Shown here: one piece after another, positions 32,794 through 45,634 of the stretch
Numbering within the stretch: position 1 is the first letter of the stretch
Layout of the letters: the number at the start of each line of letters is the position of its first letter
Notes under the pieces: model-generated
The model's database searches: none
What the model was told of the DNA's origin: nothing
Seen by the model: only the letters and a program-made list of their open reading frames with translations
Position numbers and translations under genes: made by a program
Assembly (NCBI RefSeq): GCF_004664715.2
Contig: NC_051074.1
Span: 33,292,980 to 33,356,979 of the forward strand
Origin: Peromyscus leucopus
Lineage: Eukaryota > Chordata > Mammalia > Rodentia > Cricetidae
Direction: 5' to 3'
DNA length: 64,000 nt

Positions 32794-33689
32794 TCTATTC
32801 AACATCTTAAAGTGAGACCCATAGGAAAAAGCAGCTCAGAGATCATGTTCACACACATGAGTTTTATTTAGCATGATTGGTGTCTTTTCATTTTGATTAT
32901 AATTAGTCACCAACATTAAAACAATTCTATCATCGCCTAGGTGTCAGGCTTCTCAAAGACTTGGCAATAGTACTTGGCACACTTTTCTTGGTAACACACA
33001 GCTGCGGCTCCTGGAGCGGCTGCCTCTTTTCTCTGGGTCTTGTGATTTAGAGCTGACCATTTGTCTTTTTCTCCTCCTGTTTTATGGCATTGAACCTTTG
33101 CTTACATTTGATATGGCCTTTGCCCAGCCCGTGGAAGGTATTTGAGCATGTGACTTGCCCTCCTACTTCATAGATGATGATTAGAGGTTGGTGTTGGGGG
33201 CTGGCCTTCCCCTGAGTGCCTCGCCTGTCTCGCAGTTCCTTCTAACCCACTGTTGGTGGGAGAGAGTAAATGATTCACCACAAACAAGGGGTATAGTTCC
33301 AGGAAAGAATCAGCAGGGAAAGCTCTGAGCTATAATCCAGAAACAACTGCTCTTGATTGTAGACGAAAGACATGAGAAGCAGAGAGACACACCTAAAGCA
33401 AACCAAAGGGAATGGTAAACACCTTTAGGGAACTGGGAGAAAATGAATTAATACATAGTCAGAAGGCCTTTGATCAACAGGCTGAAGAAGAAGGAACTCG
33501 GAATGATGGATCTGCAGGCTTGTACTGTTTCAGAGGTGATTCATACGATGAGGTGACTGAGGAGACATGGCAGCAGTTCAGCTACATAGTCAGTGGTTTG
33601 TTCTGGGCCAAAGAATCAGCATTATAGCTTCCGGGATACCCAAGTCATGGGTGCTGGAGTTTCTCTCTCTCTCTCTCTCCCTTTCAGTA

Positions 33690-33990
33690 TAAACAAGGGA
33701 AGTTTATTTTTCACAGTTCTGCAGGCTAGAGGGTCAAGAACAAAGTGAGGCAGGGTGGGCATCTACTTGCCTTGCAGATGATGCCTTATTTCAGCTTGCC
33801 CTCCCATGGCCTTTCCGCTGTACACATGTGTTGGAGTGGGGAATTTAAGCCTAGGATCTCTCTGGTGTCTCTTCTTAGAAAGATACCAGTCATGTCATAT
33901 CACAACACTATTGGCTTCATTTAAGTCACGCTGCGGGTTAAGGCTTCAGTTATGTATTTTGTAGGGATACATTCGATCAGAACATGAAAA
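33690..33990 (-). mobile_element. MLT1-like LTR (ERVL-MaLR), ancient
   Basis: Antisense motifs: gaagtttatttttcacagtt, ctgcaggctagagggtcaag, tggtgtctcttcttagaaag, accagtcatgtc, attggcttcatttaagtca. Order matches mammalian MLT1 LTRs. Confidence 0.6.
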
Positions 33991-34654
33991 CCTGTTAAGG
34001 GAAACAATGGGGTAGTGATGTAGACATCCCAAGGAGGGAAGAAGAGAATACTCTTGTTCACCTCAGGGAGCGTAAATGAGAGGAACCAACTCCCAGGTGA
34101 GTTATCAGATATGGCAAGCATGTATTGAACTTGCTCTGTGTGTGACTCTGAACTAAGCCGCTGACATGTACGGTATCATCTCACCCTCAATGTCACTGAT
34201 TGTATAGTCCAGGAGACTAAGGGCCAGAAAAGTCGGGGAATTTTCCACATTTATTTAAAGTGAACATGACAGAGTCAAGATAGGATGCAAACTCTCAAGC
34301 TACTAATTACCAAAGTCTCATTGAGTAACCCACCCACCTCCGTGTTTTGTCTGCTACCCCACCCTGGCCAAGGATGTGGCTATGCCTGTTGATAAATGCC
34401 TAATGTGGCCTGACCCCAACTTAAAACTGGCCTTTTGATAAGTGTCCGAGCCAACTCTAGTTTAGCCTGTTGATAAATACAGAGTATATTTGGACCAAAC
34501 CAGGAAATGCAGTTGAGTCATGCAATTTTGCTTGGATGGCATGTAACAAATCTACAAGAACTAAAATGCCAAATTGTGGGGTACAGTGTGCGTATTTCAA
34601 AAGCCAAATGAGTGAGAAGCCTGGCAGATTGCCAAGAAACTTCTACTTTAAGGG

Positions 34655-35082
34655 TGAACTCTGTAAGATCAGAGAAACAGAACCAGCCACAGCTAACCTC
34701 ACCTCACCAACTTCTCAGCCGATCCTGTTTCCTCAGACTGGAAGCCTTTGAGTCCTCATCCAAATGGATCTCAGCTGAACTGCTGCTAAAAGCCTAAAAG
34801 CTTAACCAGGCTCTAGTTCCTGGTTTTCACACCTTATACACCTTTCTGCTTCCTGCCATCACTCTGGGATTAAAGGCGTGAGTCACCATGCCTGGCTGTT
34901 TCCATTGTGGCTTTGAACTCACAGAGATCCAGATGGATCTCTGCCTCCCAAGTGATAGGATTAAAGGTGTGTGTGCCACCATTTTCTGGTCTCTATGTAT
35001 ATCTAGTGGCTGTTCTGTCCTCTGACCCCAGATAAGTTTATTAGGATGCACAATATATTGGGGCACATAATATATCACCACA
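34655..35082 (-). mobile_element. LTR carrying B1-derived sequence, second example
   Basis: Minus strand starts tgtggtgatatattatgtgc, similar to the start of the LTR at 17999-18444. B1-like modules at 34864-34988 include two gattaaagg motifs and gaactcacagagatcc. The inner end (about 34655) is estimated, and no matching duplication was found for gcccac at 35083. Confidence 0.6.
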
Positions 35083-35109
35083 GCCCACTAAAACTTGGGC
35101 TTTTACAGG

Positions 35110-35205
35110 AGAGCAGTCTCAGAAAAAAAAAGAAAACCAAAAACAAACAGAAAAACCACTACCACTACCACTAATCAAATCAAACCAAACTAAACCAAAC
35201 CATAG
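35110..35205. repeat. A-rich (CAAA/CCAA) low-complexity tract
   Basis: aaaaaaaaagaaaaccaaa, accactaccact and aaaccaaac repeats. Confidence 0.8.
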
Positions 35206-35266
35206 TGTTCTCCAGTCCTTAGAGAAAACCCAAAGTAATTTTATTTTTAAAAAGTTTTATATTTAT

Positions 35267-35314
35267 CATCACCACCACCACCATCATCATCATTAATATG
35301 TGTGTGCGTGCGCG

Positions 35315-35363
<49 letters not shown>
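35267..35363. repeat. Simple-repeat cluster: (CAC/CAT)n then (GA)n
   Basis: caccaccaccaccatcatca near 35268-35292, a short gtgtgcgtgcgcgtgcg run, then a pure GA run at 35319-35361. Confidence 0.95.
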
Positions 35364-35365
<2 letters not shown>

Positions 35366-35600
35366 TGTGCTTGTGAGTGTTGGTATGTGTGTGCCACTGC
35401 ATGTGTGTGGAGGTCGGATGATAACTTCTGTCTTTCCACCCTGGTGAGGAAGTGTCTCACCTTCTGCCATGATGTACACTTTGGGATAACTGGCGTGCTC
35501 CCAGTGATGGTCCTGCCTCTACTTCCCACCTCATCATAGGACACTACCTCGGTTCTGGAGATAGACTTTACCTGTCCAACCACTGGGCTGGACCATAAGG
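35364..35600 (-). repeat. tRNA-derived rodent SINE (B4/RSINE-like), old
   Basis: gtgtgtggaggtcggatgat, aacttctgtctttccaccct, a diverged middle and a degraded head near actgggctggacc. Microsatellites before it form its tail. Confidence 0.5.
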
Positions 35601-36032
35601 TAATTTTTAATGGTGACTATGTACACAGGCCTATTCGCCATTTTCTCATACCTGACAGTTTCTTCAGAAATTGAGTCCATTTTGAACTAAGAGTGGAGTT
35701 AGACATCATTCAAGAAGAAATGTGCAAAATGATAAATTTGTGATTGGAAAAGATGACTAAGAGGTGAGATTACTTCAAGGTGAGGGATGTGGGAGGGTCC
35801 ATAGCGACTTACTAAAATATACTAGGCAGGCTCAGCATTAACAAACCTCATGTCAATCTTTTCTCCTTAAAATTGTATATGGCTGGAGGGGGAAGGGGAG
35901 CTGTGGGGCAGAGGGTGTGAGGTTTCAGTGGGGATGGGTAGGTTCTGAGATCAAAGCACGGCATGGTCACTGTATTTAATAACAATGTATTGTATGCTTG
36001 AGAATGGCCAAGCAGATAGATCTCAAATGCTA

Positions 36033-36074
<42 letters not shown>

Positions 36075-36103
36075 CACACGCTCACGCGCACACGCACACA
36101 CAC
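36033..36103. repeat. (CA)n microsatellite
   Basis: Pure CA to about 36071, then imperfect cacgctcacgcgcacacg. Confidence 0.95.
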
Positions 36104-36544
36104 TATTTTGGGTGGCATTTTATGATATAATAATATCACATTTCCCACTTTTTAAACATATTCATAACGTGCAAGCATGCACACACTCATGAATTTTCTC
36201 ACATACACACAAAACATTTTTTGTCATTTATACTTTAATAAACTTGGGGAAAGTTGTATTAGGAGCTTTAAAATTCAGGTGAAAAATCTCATAAGCCTTG
36301 TAAAATCGGGACACATATCAGATGTATCCCCCATCTGGAAGCTAGTAAAGTAAGGGTTTCCTTACTGTACAGACTGTCTGAAGATAAGAACTGCAGCAGA
36401 TAAGTGAAGGAATAGTTAGTTCATAATGGGTAGTCTAGAAGTATCAATGGACGTAAGGATGCTCCTTCTAAACGTCAGTGTTTAACATCCGAAAGGGATG
36501 GTAACATTCTAGCAGGTATGTTAGCTATGACTTTTCAAATGGCT

Positions 36545-36692
36545 TTTTAAAAATGTATTTATTTTGTTTGTCTTAAGATTTTGATTATTTATTCTATGTA
36601 AATGGGTATATTGCCTGCATGTATGTCTGTGTACCATGTATATGCCATATTTCCAGCTCTACTTTTCATTTATTTATTTATTTATTTATTTT
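36545..36692 (-). repeat. B2/B3 tail fragment with (TTTA)n
   Basis: gggtatattgcctgcatgta and tgtctgtgtaccatgt resemble the antisense 3' half of B2/B3. A (TTTA)n run at 36665-36692 follows. Confidence 0.5.
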
Positions 36693-37758
36693 GATCCAAG
36701 ATAGATACAGACTGGCACACAGACATTTCCAAAGTCTACTACAGGAAAATAACCGCCCTCCCCCTTTTCTGTGTGAGTGAAGAGTTCATATTTTAATTGA
36801 AAAATTTATATAAATTTTGGTCAGCAGTAAAATAATTTCTAGTGAATGCGGTGCCTCCTCTCATTTCCCTGGATTTTTCTCCAAGAGGGGATGACTTTCG
36901 ATAATTCGAGCATCCTACGGTGCTGTTTTTCTCCATGTTTCTAAACAGTGTACAGAGCTGATCACGTTCCATTCATCAGTTTTACATTTTCTCCCGGCTT
37001 CCTGCCGTGTTAGAAGCAACTCTGAGCATTTCTTTCTCCTCTGGTCACCTCCACCCCACTCCAGCACACTCACACATGCACAAGCATGTGCACAAGCTTT
37101 GTCTGTCTCTCCTACCTTTTCTTTCCTCCCCTCCTTTTCTCTTTTCCTCCCTCCCCCTTTCTCCTATCCTCAAAATACCTTTAAGACCATGATTATGATT
37201 TCTGTCTTATATTATATTTCCCCTTCTTCTAGGGTTTACAATTTTCCCTTGCCTGCTTAGTTTGGAATCTATCAGTAGTTTTTCTCCATTGTATCATCAG
37301 GCAGGTCTTTTAGATGTCAACCAATCATTTTCCCAACTCTATTAATAAATAAAATGACTTTATAAATCCCCCCAACACACACATAGAATGCTTCCGTATT
37401 CAGTGGCCAGTGTGTCACGTCACGCTCGCCTTTCTCTCAATACCTTTTGACTCTGGTTCTGTGTTTTAGAAAACACAGCTGACTGCATTTGCTCTTCCAT
37501 TTCCATCCTCCAAGGCATTCTAAGACATATTACAGGCAGTTTCATTTTAGGCTTTTGGATGTGTATATATTATAGGTTGAGCACATTCTCCCTCACTCTT
37601 CTCCACCATCTTCTCTCCCCTCCCCCTCCCCTTTGGCTTCTGTTGTCTCCCTAGACAGCTCTATTTCTTTTCGTTTTCATTTTTGCTTTGTATGTTAAGT
37701 CTTTATCTACACGCAAGTGTCAAATGAGTCTTCAGCTCTCCCCTTGACTGACTGATAG

Positions 37759-37817
37759 TTGTGTGTGTGTGTGTGTGTGTGATGTGTGTGTGTGTGTGTG
37801 TGTATGTGTGTATGTGT
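37759..37817. repeat. (TG)n microsatellite
   Basis: TG run with one GATG and two TATG interruptions. Confidence 0.96.
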
Positions 37818-38254
37818 TGTTGAGGGAGTTGCGTGATGGGGGATGCAGACTTCCAGTCTTCCAGCTTCTAGAGTTTGAGGCTGACTCGGATTTCTGATCT
37901 TTTTCATGGAAACCTCTTGGTCTTCCTGGAATTGTGAGGCTACTCACTTGGTCTTCGGTACTCTGGAGTTTCATGCTTTTGTACTTTTAAAATCTATTGC
38001 ATGGCACACTGGGTTATCTTTGCAAATCTGAAATCTCATCTGTTTTGTTCTAGGGAAAGCTGCAAACAGTTTCTTGATGTTCTTATCTCCTCTGTTGAAG
38101 TGTAGAGATCTGTTCTTGTTCTCTTAGTACAGGAACTCTATCTTCTTGTAACTCTGAGCATGATGTGTGTACAATAATTTATTGTCTGTACTATTACTGC
38201 TCCCAGTGCCCAGCATCTCCTTTTTGTCTGTTTGATCTTTCATGTCTCTTTTAT

Positions 38255-38473
38255 AGGAATTGATTTATTTTTATTTCATGTGGATGAGTGTTTACCTGCA
38301 TGTGCACCCTGTGTGTGTCTGTTCCAAGCAGAGGCCAGAAGGCAGTGCTGGACCTCCTGGAACTAGAGTTACAGATGGCTGTGAACTGTCTGCCATGTGG
38401 GCACTGGGAATTGAACCTGGGTCATCTGGAAGAACAGCAAGTGCTCTTAACCGCTGAACCATCTCTCCAGTCA
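38255..38473 (-). repeat. B3/B2-type SINE
   Basis: ttatttttatttcatgtgga, ggccagaaggcagtgctgga, gggaattgaacctgggtcat, ctgaaccatctctccagtc. Confidence 0.85.
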
Positions 38474-38997
38474 CCTTCTGTCTCTTTCTTGTTAGAGGCT
38501 TCTAAACTGTCTAATGACCACAAGTAGAGTGTTGAGATGTTCATAGGCAGTTCAGAGGGGGGCGTGGAATCAGTACCACAACTGAATGAAGAGACAGGCT
38601 CTTTCATAATGCAAAGATATGAGTGGAGGCTGGGAATACTCTCCACCATTACACGAAGATCCATGGATTTGCTGGCTCTGGCTTCTATTTAAGTTCCAGG
38701 AGCGTTGTTGGCATCTATAAATATCCAAGAGCCTCAAGGGTTTGTGCATGCCTCCTGAGTGGTAGGTACTATGACCCCTTAGTATGCTACATAACAGTGT
38801 TTCATTTAACAATGGACAGTGGTGCCCCGAGACTTTAATACAGCTAGAATCCTGCTGTTGCCTCATGATATCATAGCTATGACTCCATATCATGGTAGAG
38901 TGCGTGACAAGTTTGTGGTAAAGCTGGGCTAAGAGCTACTCCAAAGGCATGGCCTTCGTTAAATTTCTGTATCTTGAAATAACAGAGTGGGAATGTA

Positions 38998-39042
38998 TGG
39001 TGGTGGTGGTGGTGGTGGTGGTGGTGGTGGTGGTGGTGTGTG

Positions 39043-39074
<32 letters not shown>

Positions 39075-39076
39075 AC
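38998..39076. repeat. Compound (TGG)n(TG)n microsatellite
   Basis: About 13 tgg units followed by a TG run. G-rich on the transcribed-sense strand. Confidence 0.97.
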
Positions 39077-39994
39077 TTACATATGTGCATGTATGTATGT
39101 TCTCATTTGGCTGTAGTTCCTGGGAATTCTGCTGGTAGTAAATGCCAACCCTCCTACGGGGAAGACTTTCAGCCATTCTCCCTGTATTCAGAATCTTACC
39201 TTACATTCTGGCCTTCCCCATTCTGCTAAATATGCCCCACAGGTCACATTTCTGTCTCCTTCCCATGTTTCAAAGATTGGTTGGAACCTCTGAGCTCCTA
39301 TTATTTCCCTGTCTCTTACTCTTCCGGGTTTAGCAGAGTTTTGAAACTTCCGCTCCTGTCATTTTAATGGTATACTGGGAGGAAGAAACAATAAAACTTG
39401 GTGCTTAATTCAATGTTTACCCTGAAGTTCCTTTGAATTTCTTATCGGCATTATAAGCTCCCAAGGTACGGGCTACAATGTCCATCTGTGTGTTTAGTAT
39501 CACACATCACAGGCACTGGTAAATACTAGCCAAATGAATTAATGGTCTGTGCTGACAGGTCTTTCAGAAATACAATTGCTTTCGTTATTGATGTGATTAT
39601 TTCCCTGGAGACTGTGTCTGGTTAATCTTGGAATGAGGGAAGAGTGCTGACTGCCAGGTAGAGGGTCTGAGCGGACTCCAGTGACAAAAGGGTGGATTTT
39701 TCTCCAGCTTGCTTGTTTATTTGGCTTGTCGGCATTAGGAAAAAGAGTGGAGCATCTTTTCTCATTCAGAGGAAGGCCCTCTGTATTTCACAAGGGACCT
39801 TGGCTATTTGTCCTTCTTGGCCTTCTCAAAGTGTGGTGATTCAACCTGCTGTGTCCCACCCAGACAATTGCTTCCAATACTTGGAGAAAAAATTCTATAT
39901 GTGACTTTCCCAGGATTCTACAGTCTCCAAGAGTTAAATATTAACAGTAAATGGGGAAAAAAAAACACTTCCTTAGTGATCAGCCTTATGTTTA

Positions 39995-40190
39995 AACATT
40001 TGTTTTGCTTTTGTTCTGCATGGACAAGCTCACCGATGGACTTGGTGTTCTTGTCTACTTTCTCCTTCCGGTTCGCCAGCACTTCGTCATTCTTTGGATC
40101 CTTTTTTAAAGTCACAGCAATAGCAAGAAGTTCATTTATGTCACCACCCAGTACAAGTATATGCCGCTGGGACAAAGTTTTAATATTTCT
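39995..40190 (-). pseudogene. Coding-like antisense segment, unidentified (possible old retropseudogene piece)
   Basis: The minus-strand frame reads LSQRHILVLGGDINELLAIA, then a Lys/Asp-rich stretch and VDKNTKSIGELVHAEQKQ, with no stop over about 60 codons and an acidic/basic composition like a real helical protein. I do not recognise the protein. There is no ATG at the start, no splice sites I would trust and no poly(A) tail on the minus strand, so a chance frame is quite possible. Confidence 0.25.
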
Positions 40191-40984
40191 CCTTACTGTG
40201 GGTGATTGCTCTGAGACACACTGTTCTGGTTGGCTGTTTCTCTAAAACACGGCGATGGGAACCCATCATTCTGTTTGTTTTGCAGCCTCCTGCATGCGCT
40301 GTTGCCTGCTCCTGCAAACCCACTGCTTTTGTGAATATCACACATATTTCCTCACTCCCCCTCTGCTTCATTTTGTTGCTGGAATTACGTAACATTGCCT
40401 TGAAATGCAAAGGAATGATGATCAGGATTCTCTCCTGCAAATAAAGCAATAATGATGGATTTTGTAGACACCACCCGCCCACTAGCTGGTGTCTTCATCT
40501 TTATGCATGTCCACTTTACCCCTCAGCCTGGTTAGACAATATTCTGTTTTGAAACATACACTATGTTACAGCCTTTTTAGGTTCGTAGCACAGGTGAGCG
40601 TATTGTACAAAGGCATCCTGTAGACACAGCCTCCTTCGTTATCAACATCCCGTGCCAAATGGCACATCTGGTACAATGGAATAACCTGTAGTGATTCTTT
40701 ACTGCCACCTAAATTCACAGTTTATGTTAAAGTCCACTTTGGTGTTAAGTATTGTATCAGTTTGCACAAATATATAATGACATCTTTCTCCCATAATAAT
40801 ACCATGCCAAGCATTTTCACTGCCCTACCAATCATGTCTGCTTTTCCTGTCCTCCATGTGCTGGCAGCCACTCAGTACTTCTACAGGCTACCCTACATAG
40901 GGTGCCATGCTGTGGGGCAGAGAGAGCATCAGCATTCACTCAGTGTTAGGCTTTGAATAGAATGCTGGCTGGTTTTTATTATAC

Positions 40985-41185
40985 ATTTTATAATTATAGC
41001 ATGATACATGTGAATTTTAGAAAACTCAGTGAAGTATGAAGAAAAAAATAACATTTTCTGTGAAATGAAATTCTGCTATTCCAAGACAACCATTATTAAT
41101 GGTTAGTGTGTTTCCTTCATATAATTTCCTTGCAAGTGTAATCCATTTTGGGTATAGTATCACATATCTGACTTTATGTTTTTGT
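40985..41185. repeat. Possible ancient L1 3' fragment
   Basis: tagaaaactcagtgaagtat, gaagaaaaaaataacat and ccaagacaaccattattaat resemble a segment common in old mammalian L1 3' ends. Weak. Confidence 0.25.
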
Positions 41186-41332
41186 AGTTTACCATCAGAA
41201 TTATTATTTTATTGGAACTGATTAATAAGTATCACCCAAGACCTTATCTATTTTTAGATAGTAAGTCATTTTCCAGTTTCGAGTGTATTGGTAAAGTGAA
41301 TATCTAATTCTGAACATTTATCACTTGCTTTT

Positions 41333-41452
41333 TGCTTTTTTGAGGCAGAGTCTCATTATGTAGCCCAGGCTAGCCTGAAGCTCTTGATCTTCCTGTATCT
41401 GCCTTTTTAGAGATGGGATTACAGGCATACATCATACCCAATTTTATTTACT
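41333..41452 (-). repeat. B1-like SINE, diverged
   Basis: tttttgaggcagagtctcat, atgtagcccaggctagcctg, gggattacaggcatacatc. Confidence 0.75.
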
Positions 41453-42707
41453 TTTATTTTAAGACACATTTTAAAGGTAGATCTTTTAAAAGTAGACTCT
41501 CTAGGTTCTTGACACTGCTGAGTCACTTTTACTGAAGGTCAGGGGTTTTTACAGATGACCACTATGTTTTTAAGGAAAAAGAAACTTATATTTATCCAGC
41601 ATCTGCGTGTCCAGAATTTCCAGAAGATGTGGCATAGATAGGAAATGTAGAAACAATGAAGCACACTTTCTAGAAGGTAAGAAAAGGTTAAAAGTCAAGA
41701 ATTAAGGGAGATGATGTATTCCTCATCATTAGGGGTGAGTGTAGGATGTGGGAAGAAGTGAGGAAGTCCTCAGATTGGCCTTTATCTTCTCTCCAGGTGT
41801 AGGGAGTCAGGATAGATACATGGACTGTGAAGGATGATGGGATTGGTGATGAGTTGGAGTAACTGATACGGAAAATAGAAGGGGAAGATGTTTGACAGTT
41901 TTTTTTAATGTTAAGAAGTAACTGGAAAGTTTCCAACTACTACTGGGGATTTATGAGTTGGCTTCTCAGACAGTCATGGTAGTACCAATCTGGGAAAGTC
42001 CTTTGTGCTTCTTCTCAAGGGTGTCTGGCACCGGTAAACAGAAGAAAGACAGGAATGGATGGGCTGATCTGGGCTGGGAATTTGCAGAATTGCTATAAAG
42101 ATAGATCAGAGGAACATATCCTGAGCATCTCTTTTTGTGGTTCACATCCTGAAATAGGGATAGTCCTGAGAATGAGGTCCTCTGGGTTCAAAGTTACGGG
42201 GACAGGGGAAAGTCCTTGGTTGTCTCTCATCCTGGAATCTGGACATGGGTCCGTTTCATGATTGAAGTGAAGAGCTGGGAACTTTGCAAACATCGGGATC
42301 CAATGAGAAGCTATTAGAAGCCCTTTCTGTACATGTAAGAAAAGTAAGATGCCAACAGGGTTTAGAAGAATGGAACAGATGGATTGGCACTAGTCTGCTT
42401 CGTCTTTATCTCAAAGGCCTGGTGGCACCTTCTCCCTGGATGTCCTTCTTTAACAAGAAAACACCCAAAATGATCCAATCTGGGTTTTTCCAGTGAGGTC
42501 AAGTTTTACATTAGTGGATGATGAGGACAAGGAAGGCTTGAGTCAACTGACAATTCATCTTTGCATTTCAGAGACCATCTGTGCCCAAACTAGACCCCTC
42601 AAAATGGGGCCAATAAAGCGGCCCCTCCTGAGAAGAGGGTGACAGTTCTTGGTGGACCCATGTCACAGCCAGACTAAGCATTTGCTCAACACACTTTATT
42701 GGATTTT

Positions 42708-42859
42708 TTTGTTTTCTCTTGTTTTTTGAGACAGGGTTTCTCTGTGTAGCTTTGCGCCTTTCCTGTAATTCGCTCTGTAGCCCAGGCTGGCCTTGAACTC
42801 ACAGAGATCCGCCTGCCTCTGCATCCCGAGTGCTGGGATTAAAGGCGGGCGCGCTTGGC
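42708..42859 (-). repeat. B1 SINE with 11-bp target-site duplication
   Basis: gacagggtttctctgtgtag, gctttgcgcctttcctgta, a head shortened to ggcgggcgcgcttgg. Duplication tattggatttt at 42697-42707 and 42860-42870. Confidence 0.92.
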
Positions 42860-43393
42860 TATTGGATTTTATATAGAGCAGTGTTACTATCTCTCCTTTC
42901 TCTTTCCTCTCAGTGACATTATCCGTGGTGATGGTGGTGGGGTGTCAAGCATTAATTTCTGAAGTCACATGAAGTTTGTTTTGGGCATCAAGCCCAAGTA
43001 GACTCTACAAATACTGGGGAATAAAAATAACCCTTTCGTTGCCCCTCCCCTTTTTTTGGTACTCAAGATAATGCTAATACAATACAAGACTGTATTTGAT
43101 TAACCTCTTGAAATGAATTAGTCAAATGTGCTCTGAATGACTGCACCAATAAATTAGATAAAATTAATTGTGGGAGGCAGTAAGCTTGTGAAATCACTGA
43201 AGTTCATGCTGCTAGCTTGCCCAGCCTCTGAGGTTGAATCTGAGGGGGTAACTGATTCCCCAGCACCAATCACAGAACTGGCCAGGACTGAGTCTCCTAA
43301 TCATGATTTAGGCATTGCAGCTATTGAATGTACGTGAGCCTATTCCGTTGTTTCATTTGAACAGGGAACATATTTTTGTATTTCACATGAGCT

Positions 43394-43415
43394 CTGTGTG
43401 TGTGTGTGTGTGTGT
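43394..43415. repeat. (TG)n microsatellite, short
   Basis: About 11 TG units. Confidence 0.9.
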
Positions 43416-44065
43416 ACACGTTCTTCTTATCCTTTTATTTTAAATTCATTGCTGGGTTCTTTGTTCATTGTTCTAGATGATTGATCCATATGAGCATGGA
43501 CGTCTCATTCTGAGATATTTTTGCGAAAAGGCAAAGGCGTAAGGGCAGCCACCCGTAGTTCCAGTCTCACAGAGAACTCAGAACTGATCTGGGATTGACA
43601 TAACATTTAGTCTGTGGAGACTTCCAAGGGACTCTCTAGAGGGAGAATTATGGGACCTATAAATAGAGAAGGAGTGAACGGTCAATCCAGAGTACTTCCT
43701 CTGGGAGGCGATGGCTGAGAGAGGCTTGCAGCGCTGTCTTAACTATCTGAAGAGTTTGTTATTACTCTAAGGTTACTGAGGCAGTGAGTCTGTGTGCTCT
43801 GTAATAAAACCAGGAGAAACCAGAAGGTGTAGCAGAAGAGATTTAGGTCAGATGGGAAGAAAACGGTGTTTCTCATGGGACATGAACGCAAACACTCTCT
43901 GAATTTGTGGATATGATCTTTCTAGCAGAAATCTGGCCACCCTTGAAGAGTCTTATCTGGTGGCGATCCCAAACTGAGGCTTGTTTTTGAGATCCTGAGT
44001 TCTGTGCTGTTTCTTAATTTTTTAAAATTTGAAAGCCATTCAGTTTTTTTATTGTTAGAATGGTA

Positions 44066-44440
44066 TTCTGGTTTGATCTCTGTCTCTGAGAAAACACTAT
44101 GACCAAGACCACCTTCGAAGGAAAGAGTTTATTTCAGCTTACATTTCCAGGTCACAGTTCTTCATGGAGGGAAATCAGGGCAGGAAAACATGGCGGGAAG
44201 CGTAGAAGAATGCTGTTTACCAGTTCACTGGCTGGCTCTGCTCGATTTCTTAGACAGCCTAAGCCTTAGGGATGACGCTACCTACATCAGACTGAGGCCT
44301 TCACCATCAATCATCAATCTAGACAGTTCCTCACAGACATGACTATAGGACAATGTGATTGAGGTGACTCTTCAAATGAGGTTTCCTCTTCCAGTTGGCA
44401 CTAGGTTGTGTCAAGTTGACAATAAAAAACTAACCAGGAT
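44066..44440. mobile_element. Rodent LTR-like repeat, family 'gaccaaga...caagttgaca', copy 1
   Basis: tgagaaaacactatgaccaa, a ggaaagagtttatttcagct stretch, aggtcacagttcttcatgga, ending gtgtcaagttgacaataaaa. Same family as 55905-56310. The layout is common in rodent introns and looks like an antisense MaLR-type LTR; family name not certain. Confidence 0.6.
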
Positions 44441-44819
44441 GGAAGGCAAAATTACCCATCCCAGTATGATTTCTAGGAAATAGTAATTGTTTTCCGTTCC
44501 TGAGTCCTTTAGACCTGTATTAACTAACAGGAAATAGTATTTAAGGCGATGCAGTATTCTTTTCTTTTCCAGAGAATAACTCAGTTCTCCTTTTCTATCA
44601 TGTGAGTCCTGGGGAAGGTTGGGGATAGTGGGAAGGTCAAAGTGCAGTGCTCTAAGAACATTCTGGGTTTAGAAAGATGTTCCTTCAAGCAGCTTATTGA
44701 GCAGGAGTTTTAAGTTGTTTTCTCATCCTGTGACGTCTGCACTTCAGATTAGGAGCTCATTGTTACTTTTTTAAAAAAAAATCTACATTTACTTTACTTA
44801 AAAAAATAAATAAATAAAA

Positions 44820-44948
44820 GGAAGGGTGGTGGTGAAAGACTTGGCTCTGATGGCCACAGCCCAGGCTCTGTCCTTGGAATCCACTTAAAGGTAGAAAGAC
44901 GGAATCAACTCCACTTGTCTGTCTTCCATAGCCGCCCTCTCCCACAGT

Positions 44949-45009
<61 letters not shown>

Positions 45010-45020
45010 GGAGACACACA
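44820..45020 (+). repeat. tRNA-derived SINE remnant with (CA)n tail
   Basis: ggaatccacttaaaggtaga, gaatcaactccacttgtctg and then a CA run at 44952-45003 follow the layout of B4/RSINE 3' halves. Confidence 0.5.
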
Positions 45021-45247
45021 CAGAGACAGAGATACAGAGACATCAAGACAGAGAGAATGAAGCACGTACACACTAATAACAAATAAAATTAACTACAGAA
45101 AGCCCCCCCCCCAAATTCTGTAAGTTAGAGGAGGTTCCAAGGGAAGGCCGTGGTGTCCCCCGCAACTCAGGTATCACCACTTACCGAGCTGTTAGGGTCT
45201 GTGCCATGGTATCAAGAGAGAAACTTCTTCGACAACAAGAACAGACT

Positions 45248-45248
<1 letters not shown>

Positions 45249-45282
<34 letters not shown>
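45249..45282. repeat. Poly(T) tract, 34 bp
   Basis: Uninterrupted T run, not attached to a recognisable SINE body on either side. Confidence 0.95.
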
Positions 45283-45285
<3 letters not shown>

Positions 45286-45384
45286 TTTGTCTTGATTTTA
45301 GACTGTAGTTTTCCTTGGCTTGCAGCCGGTATTGTTCCACTCACTATACAATGAACGGAAACAATGCATCTTATTTATAATTTG

Positions 45385-45432
45385 TTTTTAGATCTATTGA
45401 TTTCGTTTCACATGTAGGTGTGTTTTGCCTCT

Positions 45433-45468
<36 letters not shown>

Positions 45469-45634
45469 ACCACATGAATGAGTGTCTGGTGCCTTCAGAG
45501 TTCAGAAGAGGGATTGGATCCCTGGGACCAGAGTTACAGATGCTTGCAAGCTGACATGTTGTTTCTGGGAACCGAACCTGGGTCCTTTGCAAGAGCAGCA
45601 AGTGCTCTTAATCACCGAGTCCTCTCTCCAGCTC
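45385..45634 (-). repeat. B3-type SINE with (TG)n
   Basis: tttttagatctattgatttc, a TG run at 45435-45467, ggttcagaag-like ttcagaagagggattggatc, gggaaccgaacctgggtcct, cgagtcctctctccagct. Confidence 0.8.

Noticed and set aside
44066..44440. Possible exon-like segment with an extended open frame
   Set aside because: Sequence family recurs at 55905 and 57950 and behaves as an interspersed repeat.
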